64,000 nucleotides of DNA, from assembly GCF_001696615.3 (NCBI RefSeq), contig NZ_CP032279.1, positions 62,001 to 126,000 on the forward strand, given 5' to 3'. Every line of letters begins with the position of its first letter. Position 1 is the stretch's first letter. Below the pieces are notes generated by a model. It had not been told where the DNA came from. It did no database searches and saw nothing but the letters and a program-made list of their open reading frames with translations. Positions 8,211 to 17,132 of the stretch are shown piece after piece. Both the position numbers and the translations under genes were made by a program. This stretch comes from Acinetobacter sp. WCHAc010034 (GTDB lineage: Bacteria > Pseudomonadota > Gammaproteobacteria > Pseudomonadales > Moraxellaceae).

Positions 8211-8267
8211 TTGACACTAGATTAGTATCATATTAAAGTGAAGTCAATGTTACTAAATTAGTGACAA
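8211..8267. promoter_or_regulatory. Paired inverted operator sites in the regulator/antirepressor divergent region
   Basis: TTGACACTAGATTAGTATCA (8211-8230) and TGTTACTAAATTAGTGACAA (8248-8267) are inverted copies of one motif (CACTAnATTAGTA, itself nearly palindromic), 37 bp apart. TTGACA at 8211 could be a -35 element for the plus-strand gene. The arrangement suits a ribbon-helix-helix repressor binding as paired dimers. This is seen in sequence; binding is inferred. Confidence 0.5.
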
Positions 8268-8269
8268 AG

Positions 8270-8308
8270 AAGCCTCGAAAACTTTGGACGGCTATCGAGG
8301 CTTTTATC
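8270..8308 (+). terminator. Attenuator-like hairpin in the antirepressor leader
   Basis: AAGCCTCGA (8270-8278) pairs perfectly with TCGAGGCTT (8295-8303), and TTTTAT follows. It lies between the operators and the antirepressor start, so read-through would be needed for expression; it may act as an attenuator. Confidence 0.5.
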
Positions 8309-8331
8309 TAATCCCTGAACGGAGAAAAGAC

Positions 8332-9129
8332 ATGATGAGTCTAACATTCAATGCAATACAATTTCATCCAATACAGCAAAATAATGACCAGATTTGGATC
8401 ATATCATCGGAGTTAGCTTGTGCATTGGGTTACAAACAAGCAGATGCAGTAACCAAAGTATTTAATCGTAAGTCTGATGAATTCACTTCCGATATGACAC
8501 AGATGATTGAGAATCCTCACACGCCCAATTTGGGCGTACGGGTTTTTTCTTTGCGCGGTTGTCATTTGATCGCTATGTTTGCAAAAACACCAGTTGCTAA
8601 AGAATTCCGCAAATGGGTACTTGATGTACTTGATAAAGAAATACAGCAGCAGCAAATCGACACTCGAGTAAAAATTAACGCAGAACAGCAAGCTGAACTT
8701 AAAGATATCGTCGACCGTCGTGCCCAAGGAGAACGAAAAATCTATGCGGAAATGTGGTCGCGTCACAATAAACACTTCCGTATCTCACGTTATAGTGATC
8801 TGTTAGCTATTCATTTTCAGGATGCTGTAGATTATTTGGAAACGATGCAGGTCAAGGCAAAAGGGAGCATCCATATAGATGAAAACCAATCTATAGAAAC
8901 GCTCTGCGGCCATGCTCGACTATTTCAGGCTTGGTGGAATACCCATAGCCCGGCATTTGCCAAGCTGAATCCTCAGCTTGTCTATATGCTGCATGACAAT
9001 ATGTTTTCTATGAGCTATGCTATATCGGATGTTTGTAAAAAGTATGGCATCAAAGTGCCGAGTTATGACTACGACCACATGTTCGAACTTAAAACATTGC
9101 CACATGAAAGATATAGATTGCTCAAGTGA
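8332..9129 (+). CDS. P22-type phage antirepressor (P22_AR_N domain)
   Basis: A 265-aa protein from the ATG at 8332, with GGAGA 5 bp upstream; the longer frame from 8284 runs through the leader hairpin. The N-terminal 110 residues match the P22 antirepressor N-terminal domain: SELACALGYKQADAVTKVF, then SLRGCHLIAMFAKTPVAKEF and RKWVLDVL. The C-terminal part (RISRYSDLLAIHFQDAVDYL and onward) resembles the P22_AR_C region. Such proteins bind and inactivate phage repressors to trigger lytic genes. It is divergent from the ribbon-helix-helix regulator, which probably represses it. A terminator follows. Confidence 0.8.
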   Translation: MMSLTFNAIQFHPIQQNNDQIWIISSELACALGYKQADAVTKVFNRKSDEFTSDMTQMIENPHTPNLGVRVFSLRGCHLIAMFAKTPVAKEFRKWVLDVLDKEIQQQQIDTRVKINAEQQAELKDIVDRRAQGERKIYAEMWSRHNKHFRISRYSDLLAIHFQDAVDYLETMQVKAKGSIHIDENQSIETLCGHARLFQAWWNTHSPAFAKLNPQLVYMLHDNMFSMSYAISDVCKKYGIKVPSYDYDHMFELKTLPHERYRLLK

Positions 9130-9136
9130 CAAATAG

Positions 9137-9158
9137 ACCGCCTTCGGGCGGTTTTTTT
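9137..9158 (+). terminator. Rho-independent terminator after the antirepressor
   Basis: ACCGCC/GGCGGT with a stable TTCG loop, followed by seven T residues. Confidence 0.9.
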
Positions 9159-9240
9159 ATTGATATACGATAATTTATATAATAAAAATAAATATATGTT
9201 TATTAATGGAAAAATAAAATAAGTACAAGTTTTTATCAAA

Positions 9241-9298
9241 AGTATACAAATTTTGAAATAATTTACTTAAAAAAGATTTGTATACTATTTTGTATACT
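9241..9298. repeat. Three TTTGTATACT motifs in the upstream region of the MFS gene
   Basis: AGTATACAAA (9241-9250) is the inverse of TTTGTATACT, which occurs twice in direct orientation (9277-9286 and 9289-9298, 12 bp apart). Clustered copies of a 10-bp motif in AT-rich DNA look like regulator-binding sites, or they may mark the edge of the island, since core genes start just to the right. Confidence 0.35.
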
Positions 9299-9386
9299 GT
9301 TGATTTACTCGTTAGGCGTTTCAGGTACAATGTGATACAACTCTAAAAATAAATAACTCATTGTAAATACAAGGGAATACTGCTTA

Positions 9387-10559
9387 ATGCTCAACCTTCC
9401 AATCCAGCATAAACTAGGCGGTTTTTACTTTTTCTACTATGCGATTGTCGGCACCTTCATGCCGTTCTGGAACCTGTATTTAGAAGATCAGGGCTTTAAT
9501 TATCAGGAAATCGGCATTCTTGCATCCATTGCAATTATTACCCGTTTTTTTGCGCCCTTTATTTGGGGCTGGATTGCAGATAAATCCGGCAAACGCATGC
9601 TGCTGGTGCGCATCGCAACATGGATGGAATCCTGTATTTGGCTTCTGATTTTCATTATTCCCAATGACTTTCAGTCCATTGCTTTGCTGATGCTGATTTT
9701 CAGCTTCTTTCAAAACGCAATTTTGGCGCAATTTGAAGGCGTTACGTTATTCTGGCTGGGAGATCAGCGCGCTGAACTGTATGGAAAAGTGCGCAAATGG
9801 GGCTCTATCGGCTTTATTGCAGGAGTTTTCTGCATCGGCGCATTATTGGAGATCATTCCCATCTCCATGCTGCCGATGCTGCTGCTGTGCATTGCATTCC
9901 TAGCGTTTATTTGGTCATTCAGCATTAAAGAACCCAGCAGCGCGCCGCTTTCACAAAAACAGCTCGAACCGCTGCTGCCCATTTTAAAGCGTCCCGTGGT
10001 TGCATGCTTTTTCAGCATTGAATTTATCCTGCTGTTTTCACATGCGCCGTTTTACAGCTTCTACAGCAATTATCTGCATCAGGCGGGCTATTCAACCAGC
10101 CGGATTGGCCTGCTGTGGTCGGTTGGGGTAATTGCGGAAATCATTATGTTTGCTTATGCAAACCTGTTCCTGCAGCGGTTTTCCTGGCGCATTCTGGTCT
10201 GCGCCTGCCTGCTGCTGACCGGGCTGCGCTGGGTCATCGCTGGGGCATATCCTCAAGTGTTTGCCCTGCAGTTTGCAGCGCAGACCATTCATGCATTCAG
10301 TTTTGGGCTGTTTCATATGATTGCAATGCGCATTATTTTTCAGAACTTTTCTGCGGGACAGCAGGGCCGCGGTCAGGCGCTTTACAGCACCATGTGGGGG
10401 CTGGGCGTTGCCAGCGGCAGCATGCTTGCCGGGCATTATTGGGATCAGCTCTCCGGCGGCAGTATTTTCATCTTGGCTGGCATTTCAACTCTGGCCGGAC
10501 TGTTTTTTATTGCAGGCTTGCCAAAAGATATGCAGGCAGAGTACGGCGCTGGCGCTTAA
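9387..10559 (+). CDS. MFS transporter, HcaT/LacY-like (MFS_1_like)
   Basis: A 390-aa inner-membrane protein with about 12 hydrophobic segments, the standard major facilitator length. The opening GGFYFFYYAIVGTFMPFWNLYLEDQGF and the loop WGWIADKSGKRMLLVR between helices 2 and 3 are characteristic of the MFS_1_like family, which includes the E. coli 3-phenylpropionate transporter HcaT. A second conserved cytoplasmic loop, GKVRKWGSIGFIAGV, is also present. The substrate cannot be told from sequence. The gene begins the core-chromosome segment to the right of the prophage-type region and stands alone, convergent in layout with accC further on. Confidence 0.85.
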   Translation: MLNLPIQHKLGGFYFFYYAIVGTFMPFWNLYLEDQGFNYQEIGILASIAIITRFFAPFIWGWIADKSGKRMLLVRIATWMESCIWLLIFIIPNDFQSIALLMLIFSFFQNAILAQFEGVTLFWLGDQRAELYGKVRKWGSIGFIAGVFCIGALLEIIPISMLPMLLLCIAFLAFIWSFSIKEPSSAPLSQKQLEPLLPILKRPVVACFFSIEFILLFSHAPFYSFYSNYLHQAGYSTSRIGLLWSVGVIAEIIMFAYANLFLQRFSWRILVCACLLLTGLRWVIAGAYPQVFALQFAAQTIHAFSFGLFHMIAMRIIFQNFSAGQQGRGQALYSTMWGLGVASGSMLAGHYWDQLSGGSIFILAGISTLAGLFFIAGLPKDMQAEYGAGA

Positions 10560-10936
10560 TGCCTGCGCCGCTTCATTGGTGGATATACGGATAATATCAG
10601 CTTGCCGAAATGCCGATTTCATTTAGCGCAGGGGATGGCGCTGCTGTGTTTAAAAGCGGTCAGGCGGTGAATATTTTTTGAAATAGCCTAAGCCGTATTT
10701 ACTGACCATATTTCATCAGATCAATTCCTTTCATGCTCTGAAAAGATAAGTTCCTGACAGATTTAAAGAAATCATCAAAAATATTCCGTGCAAAAAACGT
10801 GGCCGTCCAGTCTGGGCGCATGCGCATTTGAGCGCTGTGCACAAAGCGGAATGATTGTTATAAAATGTTGAGAAATTAAGGTTTTATTAAAAAATATGTT
10901 AATTTAGAGCACAGGGTTATATGACTGAATAAACGT
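10560..10936. other. Intergenic region without a recognisable gene
   Basis: 377 bp after the MFS gene. No frame with coding character or clear hairpin terminator was found. A TATAAAATG stretch at about 10860 may be the -10 region of the following secreted-protein gene. Confidence 0.4.
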
Positions 10937-11428
10937 ATGAAAAAAACATATTTAACAGTTTTGCTGATGCTGTGCGCATCGGGCGCAATGGCGTCGTCAG
11001 ACAATAACAATTCTACGCAAGATCAGGCATCAGATGTTCAAGAGCAGGCCAGCAGCACAAACAGCTTCCGGATCACCACGCGGCCTGAAATTGCCGGCCT
11101 GTGGGGCATGGAAATCCCGAATAACCGCAAATGCATCGAATACTATAATTTTAAGAACAATAATGATGTTGTGATTAAAAGCGGTTCGGAATGGTCATCC
11201 GGCATTTATGATTATCAGCCTGCGCGGGACTTGGATGAGCAAATTCCAGCGCTGATTCTGCAAGTTAAATATGATAACAACGAGCCTGACTGCTCTGGAA
11301 ATCAGGAAGATCAGACTGGTGAAATTTCACAGTATTTTGTGAAATGGAAGAATCCGTACACCATTGATTTCTGCAGCAATGCAAAAGCCGAGCAGTGTTT
11401 TGCCACCTTGCGCCGTGTCCTTCCTTAA
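10937..11428 (+). CDS. Small secreted protein of unknown function
   Basis: A 163-aa protein with a clear signal peptide (MKKTYLTVLLMLCASGAMAS, cleavage likely after AMA), so it is exported to the periplasm. A low-complexity Ser/Asn/Gln linker of about 25 residues follows, then a compact domain containing four cysteines (NRKCIEYY, EPDCSGN, IDFCSNAKAEQCFATLRR), which probably form two disulfides. The pattern resembles the small secreted proteins common in Acinetobacter. I cannot assign a function. It is monocistronic and ends in a strong bidirectional terminator shared with accC. Confidence 0.6.
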   Translation: MKKTYLTVLLMLCASGAMASSDNNNSTQDQASDVQEQASSTNSFRITTRPEIAGLWGMEIPNNRKCIEYYNFKNNNDVVIKSGSEWSSGIYDYQPARDLDEQIPALILQVKYDNNEPDCSGNQEDQTGEISQYFVKWKNPYTIDFCSNAKAEQCFATLRRVLP

Positions 11429-11443
11429 AAAATGCAGGAAATT

Positions 11444-11471
11444 AAAAAACCGCTCAGCTGAGCGGTTTTTT
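11444..11471. terminator. Bidirectional terminator between secreted-protein gene and accC
   Basis: A perfect palindrome, AAAAAACCGCTCAG followed by its complement CTGAGCGGTTTTTT, ends both the plus-strand gene and the minus-strand aroQ-accB-accC operon. Confidence 0.9.
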
Positions 11472-11508
11472 AATGCTTTAATGGCGGAAATGTTTCCGCC
11501 ATTAAAAA

Positions 11509-12873
11509 TTATTCTTTGTTTTGATTGGCTTCAAGTTGCTTCAGCAAATGCTTTTCCAGATAGTGGATGTCCATTGCCTGCTTAGTGAAGTTTTTATCTT
11601 CCAGGATCAGATCTTTATGAAGCGGAATGTTGGTTTTAATCCCGGTCAGGATCATTTCTTCCAGCGCCTGCTTCATGCGCGCAATACAAGTCTCGCGGTT
11701 TTTGCCGTGCGAAATCAGCTTGGCAATCATTGAATCGTAGTACGGCGGAATGCTGTAGCCTTGATAGATATGAGAGTCTAAGCGGATACCAGCGCCGCCT
11801 GGCGCATAGAAATGCTCGATTTTACCGGGAGACGGCATGAATGTTGTCGGATCTTCCGCGTTGATGCGGCATTCAATGGCGTGGCCTTGCACTTCAATAT
11901 CGTCCTGCTGCAGCTCTAAGCCTAGGCCGGCAGCAATCAGGAGCTGCTGTTCAATGATGTCAACGCCGGTAACCATCTCAGTCACAGGGTGCTCAACCTG
12001 AACACGGGTGTTCATCTCAATAAAGAAGAACTCGCCATCTTCAAACAGGAACTCAAATGTGCCAGCGCCGCGATACTGCATAAGCTTGCACGCATGCACG
12101 CACGCTTCCAGAATGTCTGCGCGCGCCTGTTCCGGCAGGCCCGGCGCTGGTGCTTCTTCCAAAACTTTTTGATGGCGGCGCTGCAAAGAGCAGTCGCGAT
12201 CATAAAGATGGATTGCATGGCCATTGCCGTCGCCGAGGATCTGAACTTCAACATGGCGCGGCTTTTGCAGGAAACGCTCCATATAGACGGTATCATCGCC
12301 AAACCACATTTCAGCATCACGCTGCGCTGCCTGAACGGATTCAAGCAGGCTGTCAACATTTTCCACAATGCGCATGCCGCGGCCACCGCCGCCGGAAGCC
12401 GCTTTGACAATCAGCGGGAAACCGATTTCTTTGGCTTCTGCAAGGGCATTGTGAATTGTTACAGCATGGTCGCAGCCCGGCACAGTTGGCACGCCGGCTT
12501 TTTTCATGGCGATAATTGCTGAAACTTTGTTGCCCATGAGGCGGATGTGTTCCGGACGCGGGCCAATAAAGATGAAGCCTGAGCTTTCTACAATTTCAGC
12601 AAACTCTGCATTTTCAGATAAAAAACCGTAGCCGGGGTGAATCGCATCTGCGCCTGTAATTTCCGCTGCGGTAATAATCGCAGGGATATTCAGATAGCTT
12701 TCGCTGCTTGCGCCCGGGCCAATGCATACCGCTTCATCGCAGAAGCGCAAATGCATCAGGTCTTTATCTGCATCGGAATAAATACCAACGGTTTTAATTC
12801 CTAAAGTTTTGCACGCCCGTGTGATCCGCAGCGCGATTTCACCACGGTTTGCAATTAAAACTTTTTGCAACAT
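11509..12873 (-). CDS. accC: Biotin carboxylase subunit of acetyl-CoA carboxylase
   Basis: A 454-aa enzyme that carboxylates the biotin of AccB using ATP and bicarbonate, the first half-reaction of malonyl-CoA synthesis for fatty acids. It has the normal length and domain order: N-terminal biotin-carboxylase fold ([17 protein letters not shown]), ATP-grasp with the glycine-rich loop [14 protein letters not shown], the substrate and metal region [20 protein letters not shown], and the C-terminal domain (ECRINAEDP). It is the last gene of aroQ-accB-accC, 17 bp after accB, and ends at a strong terminator. No abnormality is visible. Large frames on the opposite strand are shadows of it. Confidence 0.98.
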   Translation of the reverse strand: MLQKVLIANRGEIALRITRACKTLGIKTVGIYSDADKDLMHLRFCDEAVCIGPGASSESYLNIPAIITAAEITGADAIHPGYGFLSENAEFAEIVESSGFIFIGPRPEHIRLMGNKVSAIIAMKKAGVPTVPGCDHAVTIHNALAEAKEIGFPLIVKAASGGGGRGMRIVENVDSLLESVQAAQRDAEMWFGDDTVYMERFLQKPRHVEVQILGDGNGHAIHLYDRDCSLQRRHQKVLEEAPAPGLPEQARADILEACVHACKLMQYRGAGTFEFLFEDGEFFFIEMNTRVQVEHPVTEMVTGVDIIEQQLLIAAGLGLELQQDDIEVQGHAIECRINAEDPTTFMPSPGKIEHFYAPGGAGIRLDSHIYQGYSIPPYYDSMIAKLISHGKNRETCIARMKQALEEMILTGIKTNIPLHKDLILEDKNFTKQAMDIHYLEKHLLKQLEANQNKE

Positions 12874-12890
12874 TATTTTTCCCCGAGGTC

Positions 12891-13307
12891 TTAGGCGCGG
12901 TAGCGGAACAATGGCTGGCCGAATTGAATAACTTCACCATTTTTCACAAGAATCTCTTCAATCACGCCGCTTTGCGTCGCTTCAATCGGGTTCATGATTT
13001 TCATTGCTTCAATAATGCCCAGCGTTTCGCCAGCAGAAATGGTCTGGCCTACTTTAACAAATGTCGGTTCGCCTGGGCTTGGAGCTGCATAGAACACGCC
13101 AACCATCGGCGAAGTTTCAACAGCGCCGCGCGGAGATTTAGCCGCAGGAGCTGGAGCAGATGGCGCAGGCATAGCAGGAACCGCTGCCGCCACGACTGGA
13201 CTGCGTCGAGTTAAAGCAATGGATTGGTCGCCTTCCTTAACTTCAATCGCCTGTAAGTCAGATTCAATCATCAAGTCGATGAGTTTCTTGATTTTACGGA
13301 TATCCAT
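12891..13307 (-). CDS. accB: Biotin carboxyl carrier protein of acetyl-CoA carboxylase
   Basis: A 138-aa protein that carries the biotin accepting carboxyl from AccC and donating it to the transferase AccAD. It has the usual layout: an N-terminal helical domain ([20 protein letters not shown]), an Ala/Pro-rich flexible linker (about residues 38-60) and the C-terminal biotinyl domain with the biotinylated lysine in [13 protein letters not shown]. It lies between aroQ (18 bp upstream) and accC (17 bp downstream), the usual Acinetobacter and Pseudomonas arrangement, so the three are almost certainly cotranscribed. Confidence 0.97.
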   Translation of the reverse strand: MDIRKIKKLIDLMIESDLQAIEVKEGDQSIALTRRSPVVAAAVPAMPAPSAPAPAAKSPRGAVETSPMVGVFYAAPSPGEPTFVKVGQTISAGETLGIIEAMKIMNPIEATQSGVIEEILVKNGEVIQFGQPLFRYRA

Positions 13308-13325
13308 GAGACAGTATTCCTAGTT

Positions 13326-13781
13326 TTAAGATTGCAAAGTGGGCTGGATTTTATCGATGGCGAAGTCAAGCGCGGCAGCATAGCCTTTCGCGCCTAAACC
13401 GCAAATTACGCCAACGGCTTTGTCCGATAAATAAGAGTGATGGCGGAATGTTTCGCGCGCATGCACATTGGATAAATGAACTTCAATAAACGGGATGGCT
13501 ACGCCAAGCAGCGCGTCCCGCACTGCAACAGAGGTGTGGGTCAATGCTGCAGGATTAATAATGATGAACTGCACGCCTTCCTGCTGAGCCTGATGAATGC
13601 GGTCAACAATTGCGCCTTCCCAGCTGCTTTGGAACGTATTGAGTGAAATTGATGCATTTTGCGCTTGTGCAATGAGCTGCTGATTTATATCCTCAAGGGT
13701 GAGGTATCCATAAACTTCCGGTTCACGCTTTCCCAGCAAATTCAGGTTCGGTCCATGAATGACCAAAATGGTCGAACTCAT
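13326..13781 (-). CDS. aroQ: Type II 3-dehydroquinate dehydratase
   Basis: A 151-aa enzyme converting 3-dehydroquinate to 3-dehydroshikimate in the shikimate pathway. Diagnostic features are [17 protein letters not shown] near the N-terminus (with the catalytic Tyr), [30 protein letters not shown] (anhydride-binding loop and catalytic His region) and the [20 protein letters not shown] block. Length is standard for the dodecameric type II enzyme. It leads the aroQ-accB-accC operon; the intergenic region upstream should contain the promoter. Confidence 0.97.
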   Translation of the reverse strand: MSSTILVIHGPNLNLLGKREPEVYGYLTLEDINQQLIAQAQNASISLNTFQSSWEGAIVDRIHQAQQEGVQFIIINPAALTHTSVAVRDALLGVAIPFIEVHLSNVHARETFRHHSYLSDKAVGVICGLGAKGYAAALDFAIDKIQPTLQS

Positions 13782-14053
13782 TCAGCTTGCTCCAATTATA
13801 AGTTGCAAAAGTACTTTGCAAGATGCCTGCAAAGTTTGCTTATTATGGCATAATATTCCACATTTTTTTTATAAATTCATTAAATTGACGTAGAAAGCAT
13901 GTGCCAGAATTGAGCTATATAATGTGAACTTTGCAGAGAATTGGCAATGTTAAAAGATTACAATTTTCAGCGTGGCTGCGGTTTTTTGATGTTTTTCCAA
14001 TTTTAAACGGAATTGGCGAAAACTGTTCATATTATTTATGTAACGGGGCGCAT

Positions 14054-14310
14054 TCAGCCCACTTTCAGCAGCTGATTCCGGCAGGCTGTATAGCGCGGAG
14101 GGCGGTATTTCTGCTTCATTTTCCATGCCTGCTGCGCAGAGGAATATCCCGCCTGAATATAGCCAGCGCCATATTTGCCTTCCATTTCCAGCAGGGTATT
14201 CATCTGCTGACCGAACCGCTGGATTTTCTAAAGCGGATGCCGCAGCTCATTGCTCAGTCGCGCTTTGGCATGCAGCGCGCCGAGCATGACGGAAAGCTTT
14301 ACATGTCCAA
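14054..14310 (-). pseudogene. Decayed small gene, unrecognised, with in-frame stop
   Basis: The minus strand reads a protein-like frame MLGALHAKARLSNELRHPL, then a TAG stop, then KIQRFGQQMNTLLEMEGKYG and YIQAGYSSAQQAWKMKQKYR, ending LLKVG. The second part alone could start at the ATG at 14203 (49 aa). Composition and codon use are like core genes, and the opposite strand is a high-GC shadow frame. I do not recognise the family. It lies between aroQ and another decayed gene. Confidence 0.4.
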
Positions 14311-14436
14311 TATTTTATTTAAATAAAACATTAGTTTGATGAAGGAAGTCAGGACTCAATGCTAGCAGGTCGTCTGCAGTGTATTCCAGCTCTACAGCAT
14401 AGGAAAGGCTTTTTTATCAGGCGGATTCGAGATCTT

Positions 14437-15180
14437 TTAATGCAGCGGCACATGCACGGCGGCGCACAGCAAGCCCTGCGCAGTTAAGCGCTTATGCGCC
14501 CGGTTCAGATGAAAAATAACCGCCTGTTTAATGATGCTTTTATCACATAATGCTGTGGGAAATCTGCGCGAAGAAAGGTGCTGTGGCGGCGGGAGTTCAG
14601 GGGCATTCAGCGCAATGCAGGACTGACCGTTTAGCTCATGGATGGCGAGGGCAGTCAGCGCAGGAAACTGCCTTGCGGGATGGTGCGCATTGGCAAAAGT
14701 TAAATCATAGGCATTTTGAATGTGACAGCTGGCAAGTTTTTTGCCGGTTTTCCGCTCAATCCCCCAAATTTCAGCAAGATTGCAGACGGACTGAAAGCCA
14801 TGTTGCTTCTTGGCAAAATAGTCTGCAAGTTTAGCTTGAGTCTTGCTGTGGCTAATGCCGATGTGCAGGGCAGGCCCAGTCATTTCTCCATAGTCTGGAT
14901 TCAGTCGAAGCAATAGCGCTCAATATCCAGTACAGCGCTGTAGCTACTTAGGCGGATAAAGCATTCATCAATCAAATACGGCGCTAAATCATCGGGGCTG
15001 AAATGCTATTCCATGGCATATCTGCGGTACTGTATATAGCTTCTGGAAAACACCTGTATATTGGCCTGTGGCGCTGTTTAACTTCATACTACGTACAGCC
15101 ATGCCGATATTCAGCGCTGCGGATCAGCCAGCCAATCGCGCGGCGCACCTGAAATAGCTCTTTAGCCGGACCGGGCGGAT
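14437..15180 (-). pseudogene. Decayed gene, unrecognised, in three frames
   Basis: Three protein-like segments follow each other in different minus-strand frames. The first (about 15167-15088) contains PPGPAKELFQVRRAIGWLIR. The second (about 15063-14916) contains QVFSRSYIQYRRYAME, a stop, then HFSPDDLAPYLIDECFIRLS and LDIERYCFD. The third (14913-14437, 158 codons) contains LADYFAKKQHGFQS, EIWGIERKTGKKL and a long C-terminal part. At least two frameshifts and one stop separate them, so a gene of about 240 codons has decayed. The third piece alone lacks a convincing start. No function can be proposed. Confidence 0.5.
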
Positions 15181-15254
15181 TATCTTTTTAGCGAAAGTCC
15201 GCTAGAATGAAGGCAGATTTAGGCCATATTCGGCATTCACAATAGAGGGGAAGA

Positions 15255-15728
15255 ATGAAAAAATTAACCAGTCTGATGCTTGGCGCCGTGCTGATTTCCG
15301 GTTGCGCAGCGATGCCGGAAAGTGAAAACATCGGCACCCGCGGTTTGCTGCTGTGTGAAGCCAATGAATTATGTCCTGCTGTGACGGTAAGCTGGAATGA
15401 ACAGAAAAAAGACCTGCTGGAAATGCAGATCAGCCTAAACAGCGTCAAGCATGATTTTGAGATTAAGCATGTCAGCTTCAGCAATGGCCAAAAGTCTTTC
15501 GGTTTTGCTCCGGCAGGCGCGACGGAACATGAAGTGCTGTTCGGCATGCACCGTTCCAGAAATTCGGTTATTGCTCCAGTCCGGCTGATGGCCGATCTTG
15601 ACGGTAAAAAACCGGGGCAGAAAATCACCATGAGCCTTGAAACAGACAAAGGCACCATTACCCGCTATGTGCTGAATGACGGCAAAGAATCACTGCTTTA
15701 CCAGCAGTTCAAGGCTGTTTATAAGTAA
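15255..15728 (+). CDS. Predicted lipoprotein of unknown function
   Basis: A 157-aa protein with a lipoprotein signal: MKKLTSLMLGAVLISGCAAM, with lipobox LISGC and lipidation expected at Cys17. The residue after the Cys is Ala, so outer-membrane sorting is expected. The mature part is a single mixed domain with no motif I recognise (for example VSWNEQKKDLLEMQISLNSV). A purine-rich GAGGGGAAGA ribosome site precedes the ATG, and a clear terminator follows, so the gene is monocistronic. Confidence 0.7.
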   Translation: MKKLTSLMLGAVLISGCAAMPESENIGTRGLLLCEANELCPAVTVSWNEQKKDLLEMQISLNSVKHDFEIKHVSFSNGQKSFGFAPAGATEHEVLFGMHRSRNSVIAPVRLMADLDGKKPGQKITMSLETDKGTITRYVLNDGKESLLYQQFKAVYK

Positions 15729-15741
15729 ACGTAATCATTCC

Positions 15742-15772
15742 AAAGCGCTGTTCATTAGTTCAGCGCTTTTTT
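15742..15772 (+). terminator. Rho-independent terminator after the lipoprotein gene
   Basis: AAAGCGCTG/CAGCGCTTT (9 bp) with a 10-nt loop, followed by T residues. Confidence 0.85.
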
Positions 15773-16039
15773 ATTGTGTGCTAGGCGCATATACCAGGTT
15801 GCCACGCCCCAAATGATCAGCTGCTCTATTTAGCAGAGTGCATTTGCCTGATAAAGGCCTTTTATCGACTGATCTTTTAGCGTATAGCATCCTTCAATCT
15901 TCTGTGGCTGATTCACTATAGGCTATAGGAGAATAAATAGGGCAGAAATAGTCTGGCGGTTTTTGCGCAGAGGCTCACCTTATGCAGCATTGATCGGCTA
16001 CAATAGGCTTCACAAATAGATGATGAATGCCCTAGAGCT
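15773..16039. other. Intergenic region without a recognisable gene
   Basis: 267 bp between the lipoprotein terminator and the next start. No coding frame or strong hairpin was found; it presumably holds the promoter of the two-gene unit that follows. Confidence 0.35.
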
Positions 16040-16381
16040 ATGGATCAAGAGCTGATTGAAGAACAGAAACTGGTATGCGAAGAATTCGGTTCAGCATACC
16101 GCCCTCTAAAAGAAACTGATGTTGTTGCAGTTGCGCTGCATACCCTGAACAAAGAACCAATCGTCGGCCTGCGCAAATTGCCGGATGAAAATAGTGTGTC
16201 CTGGTTTATCTACGGCGGCGAGCTGGATGATGGCGAAGAATTCTTTGAAATCATTACAGTGAAAGCGCTGGAAAAAGAATTCCCGGATGCGCTGCCGTAT
16301 TTAGCTTTGGACACCGGCTACCGCTTTATGATTGATGCAGATGATTATGAAGATGTCTGGAAAGAAGGCGATGAGGCTTAA
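16040..16381 (+). CDS. Imm33/DUF2185-like protein
   Basis: A 113-aa, strongly acidic cytoplasmic protein. The core WFIYGGELDDGEEFF, followed by a helix and LALDTGYRFMIDADDYEDVW, resembles the DUF2185/Imm33 immunity-protein family (a GGE...G-x-RF...D pattern). Imm33 proteins neutralise polymorphic toxins, but many orphan copies occur in Acinetobacter chromosomes with no toxin nearby, and none is seen here. Its last 11 bp overlap the next gene, so the two are translationally coupled. Family assignment is from the motif pattern only. Confidence 0.5.
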   Translation: MDQELIEEQKLVCEEFGSAYRPLKETDVVAVALHTLNKEPIVGLRKLPDENSVSWFIYGGELDDGEEFFEIITVKALEKEFPDALPYLALDTGYRFMIDADDYEDVWKEGDEA

Positions 16382-16733
16382 GCGGGCGCTCACGCTGGCA
16401 TTCTGCGCTGTTGGCTTCCATGCGCATGCGGAACCGTTGCCGCAGCAGGATTATGACCGGCAGATTCAGCACTACACTCAGCTGATACAGAAAACAAAAG
16501 CCATTCTGGATGAGCCGGATTCTGCGGCGGATGCAGATACGCAGAGCCAGGCCTTTTGCGACCGGCTGAATGCCTATCAGCAAATCGCCAAGCTTTCTCA
16601 GGAAAACCTGAAATTAGACCTTGCGCCGATGATGCTGAAGATCTCTCAGGCGTATTTGGACAAGCAGCAGCAGAGCCTGAGCAGCTCGGGGATGACTGCC
16701 GGCGTGTTTTGCGCTGGAAAAATCAAGCCATAA
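16371..16733 (+). CDS. Small exported protein of unknown function
   Basis: A 120-aa protein from the ATG at 16371, chosen because it starts a good signal peptide (RLKRALTLAFCAVGFHAHA, cleavage after AHA) and has GAAGG just upstream; the frame open from 16332 lies inside the previous gene. The mature part is almost all helical and Gln-rich (DYDRQIQHYTQLIQKTK), with two cysteines. The periplasmic location is predicted; the function is unknown. A terminator follows. Confidence 0.6.
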   Translation: MRLKRALTLAFCAVGFHAHAEPLPQQDYDRQIQHYTQLIQKTKAILDEPDSAADADTQSQAFCDRLNAYQQIAKLSQENLKLDLAPMMLKISQAYLDKQQQSLSSSGMTAGVFCAGKIKP

Positions 16734-16741
16734 GCCGTTTT

Positions 16742-16766
16742 AAAGCCGCTGCAGAGCGGCTTTTTT
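16742..16766 (+). terminator. Rho-independent terminator
   Basis: AAAGCCGCT/AGCGGCTTT with the loop GCAG and a T-run. Confidence 0.9.
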
Positions 16767-16868
16767 ACGCCGCCAGCCAGTACGGATACACTGCTGAATA
16801 AATAGACAAATTAAGCCAGTATGCTAAGATAGGAAAAACACATGCGGGTCAATTGCAGGAGTTGTTGA

Positions 16869-17129
16869 ATGACAGCTTATACTTCGGTCATCAAAGCGGG
16901 CAAATATGAGGACGATATGATCCCTAAGCTTGCCATTCATGCCTTCCGGCATGCGTTTGAGCACGCTTGCGCATCTTCTGAGGTGCTGTATGTGAAAAAT
17001 CAGCAGCTTATGCGCCGTATGCAGAACGGTCAGGAAACCGCAGTGAAAGACTTGTCGCAAGCCTATGTGGCTGTGAGCTATCTGCCTAAAATGCTGAAAC
17101 GCAAGAAAAAGCTAGAAGAAATCGTATAA
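16869..17129 (+). CDS. Small protein upstream of zeta-like toxin, possible antitoxin
   Basis: An 86-aa, helical, basic protein (IPKLAIHAFRHAFEHACAS in the first half, MLKRKKKLEEIV at the end). It lies 3 bp upstream of the zeta-toxin-like gene, the usual place of a cognate antitoxin. It does not look like the classical epsilon antitoxin, and I do not recognise its family; similar small partners accompany chromosomal zeta-like genes in other gammaproteobacteria. The antitoxin role is inferred from position only. Confidence 0.55.
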   Translation: MTAYTSVIKAGKYEDDMIPKLAIHAFRHAFEHACASSEVLYVKNQQLMRRMQNGQETAVKDLSQAYVAVSYLPKMLKRKKKLEEIV

Positions 17130-17132
17130 CGC

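Noticed and set aside
12012..12522. Long frames on both strands inside accC
   Set aside because: Shadows of the GC-rich, strongly conserved accC gene.
13931..14326. 131-codon plus-strand frame
   Set aside because: It is antisense to a more protein-like (decayed) minus-strand frame, and its composition is that of a high-GC shadow.
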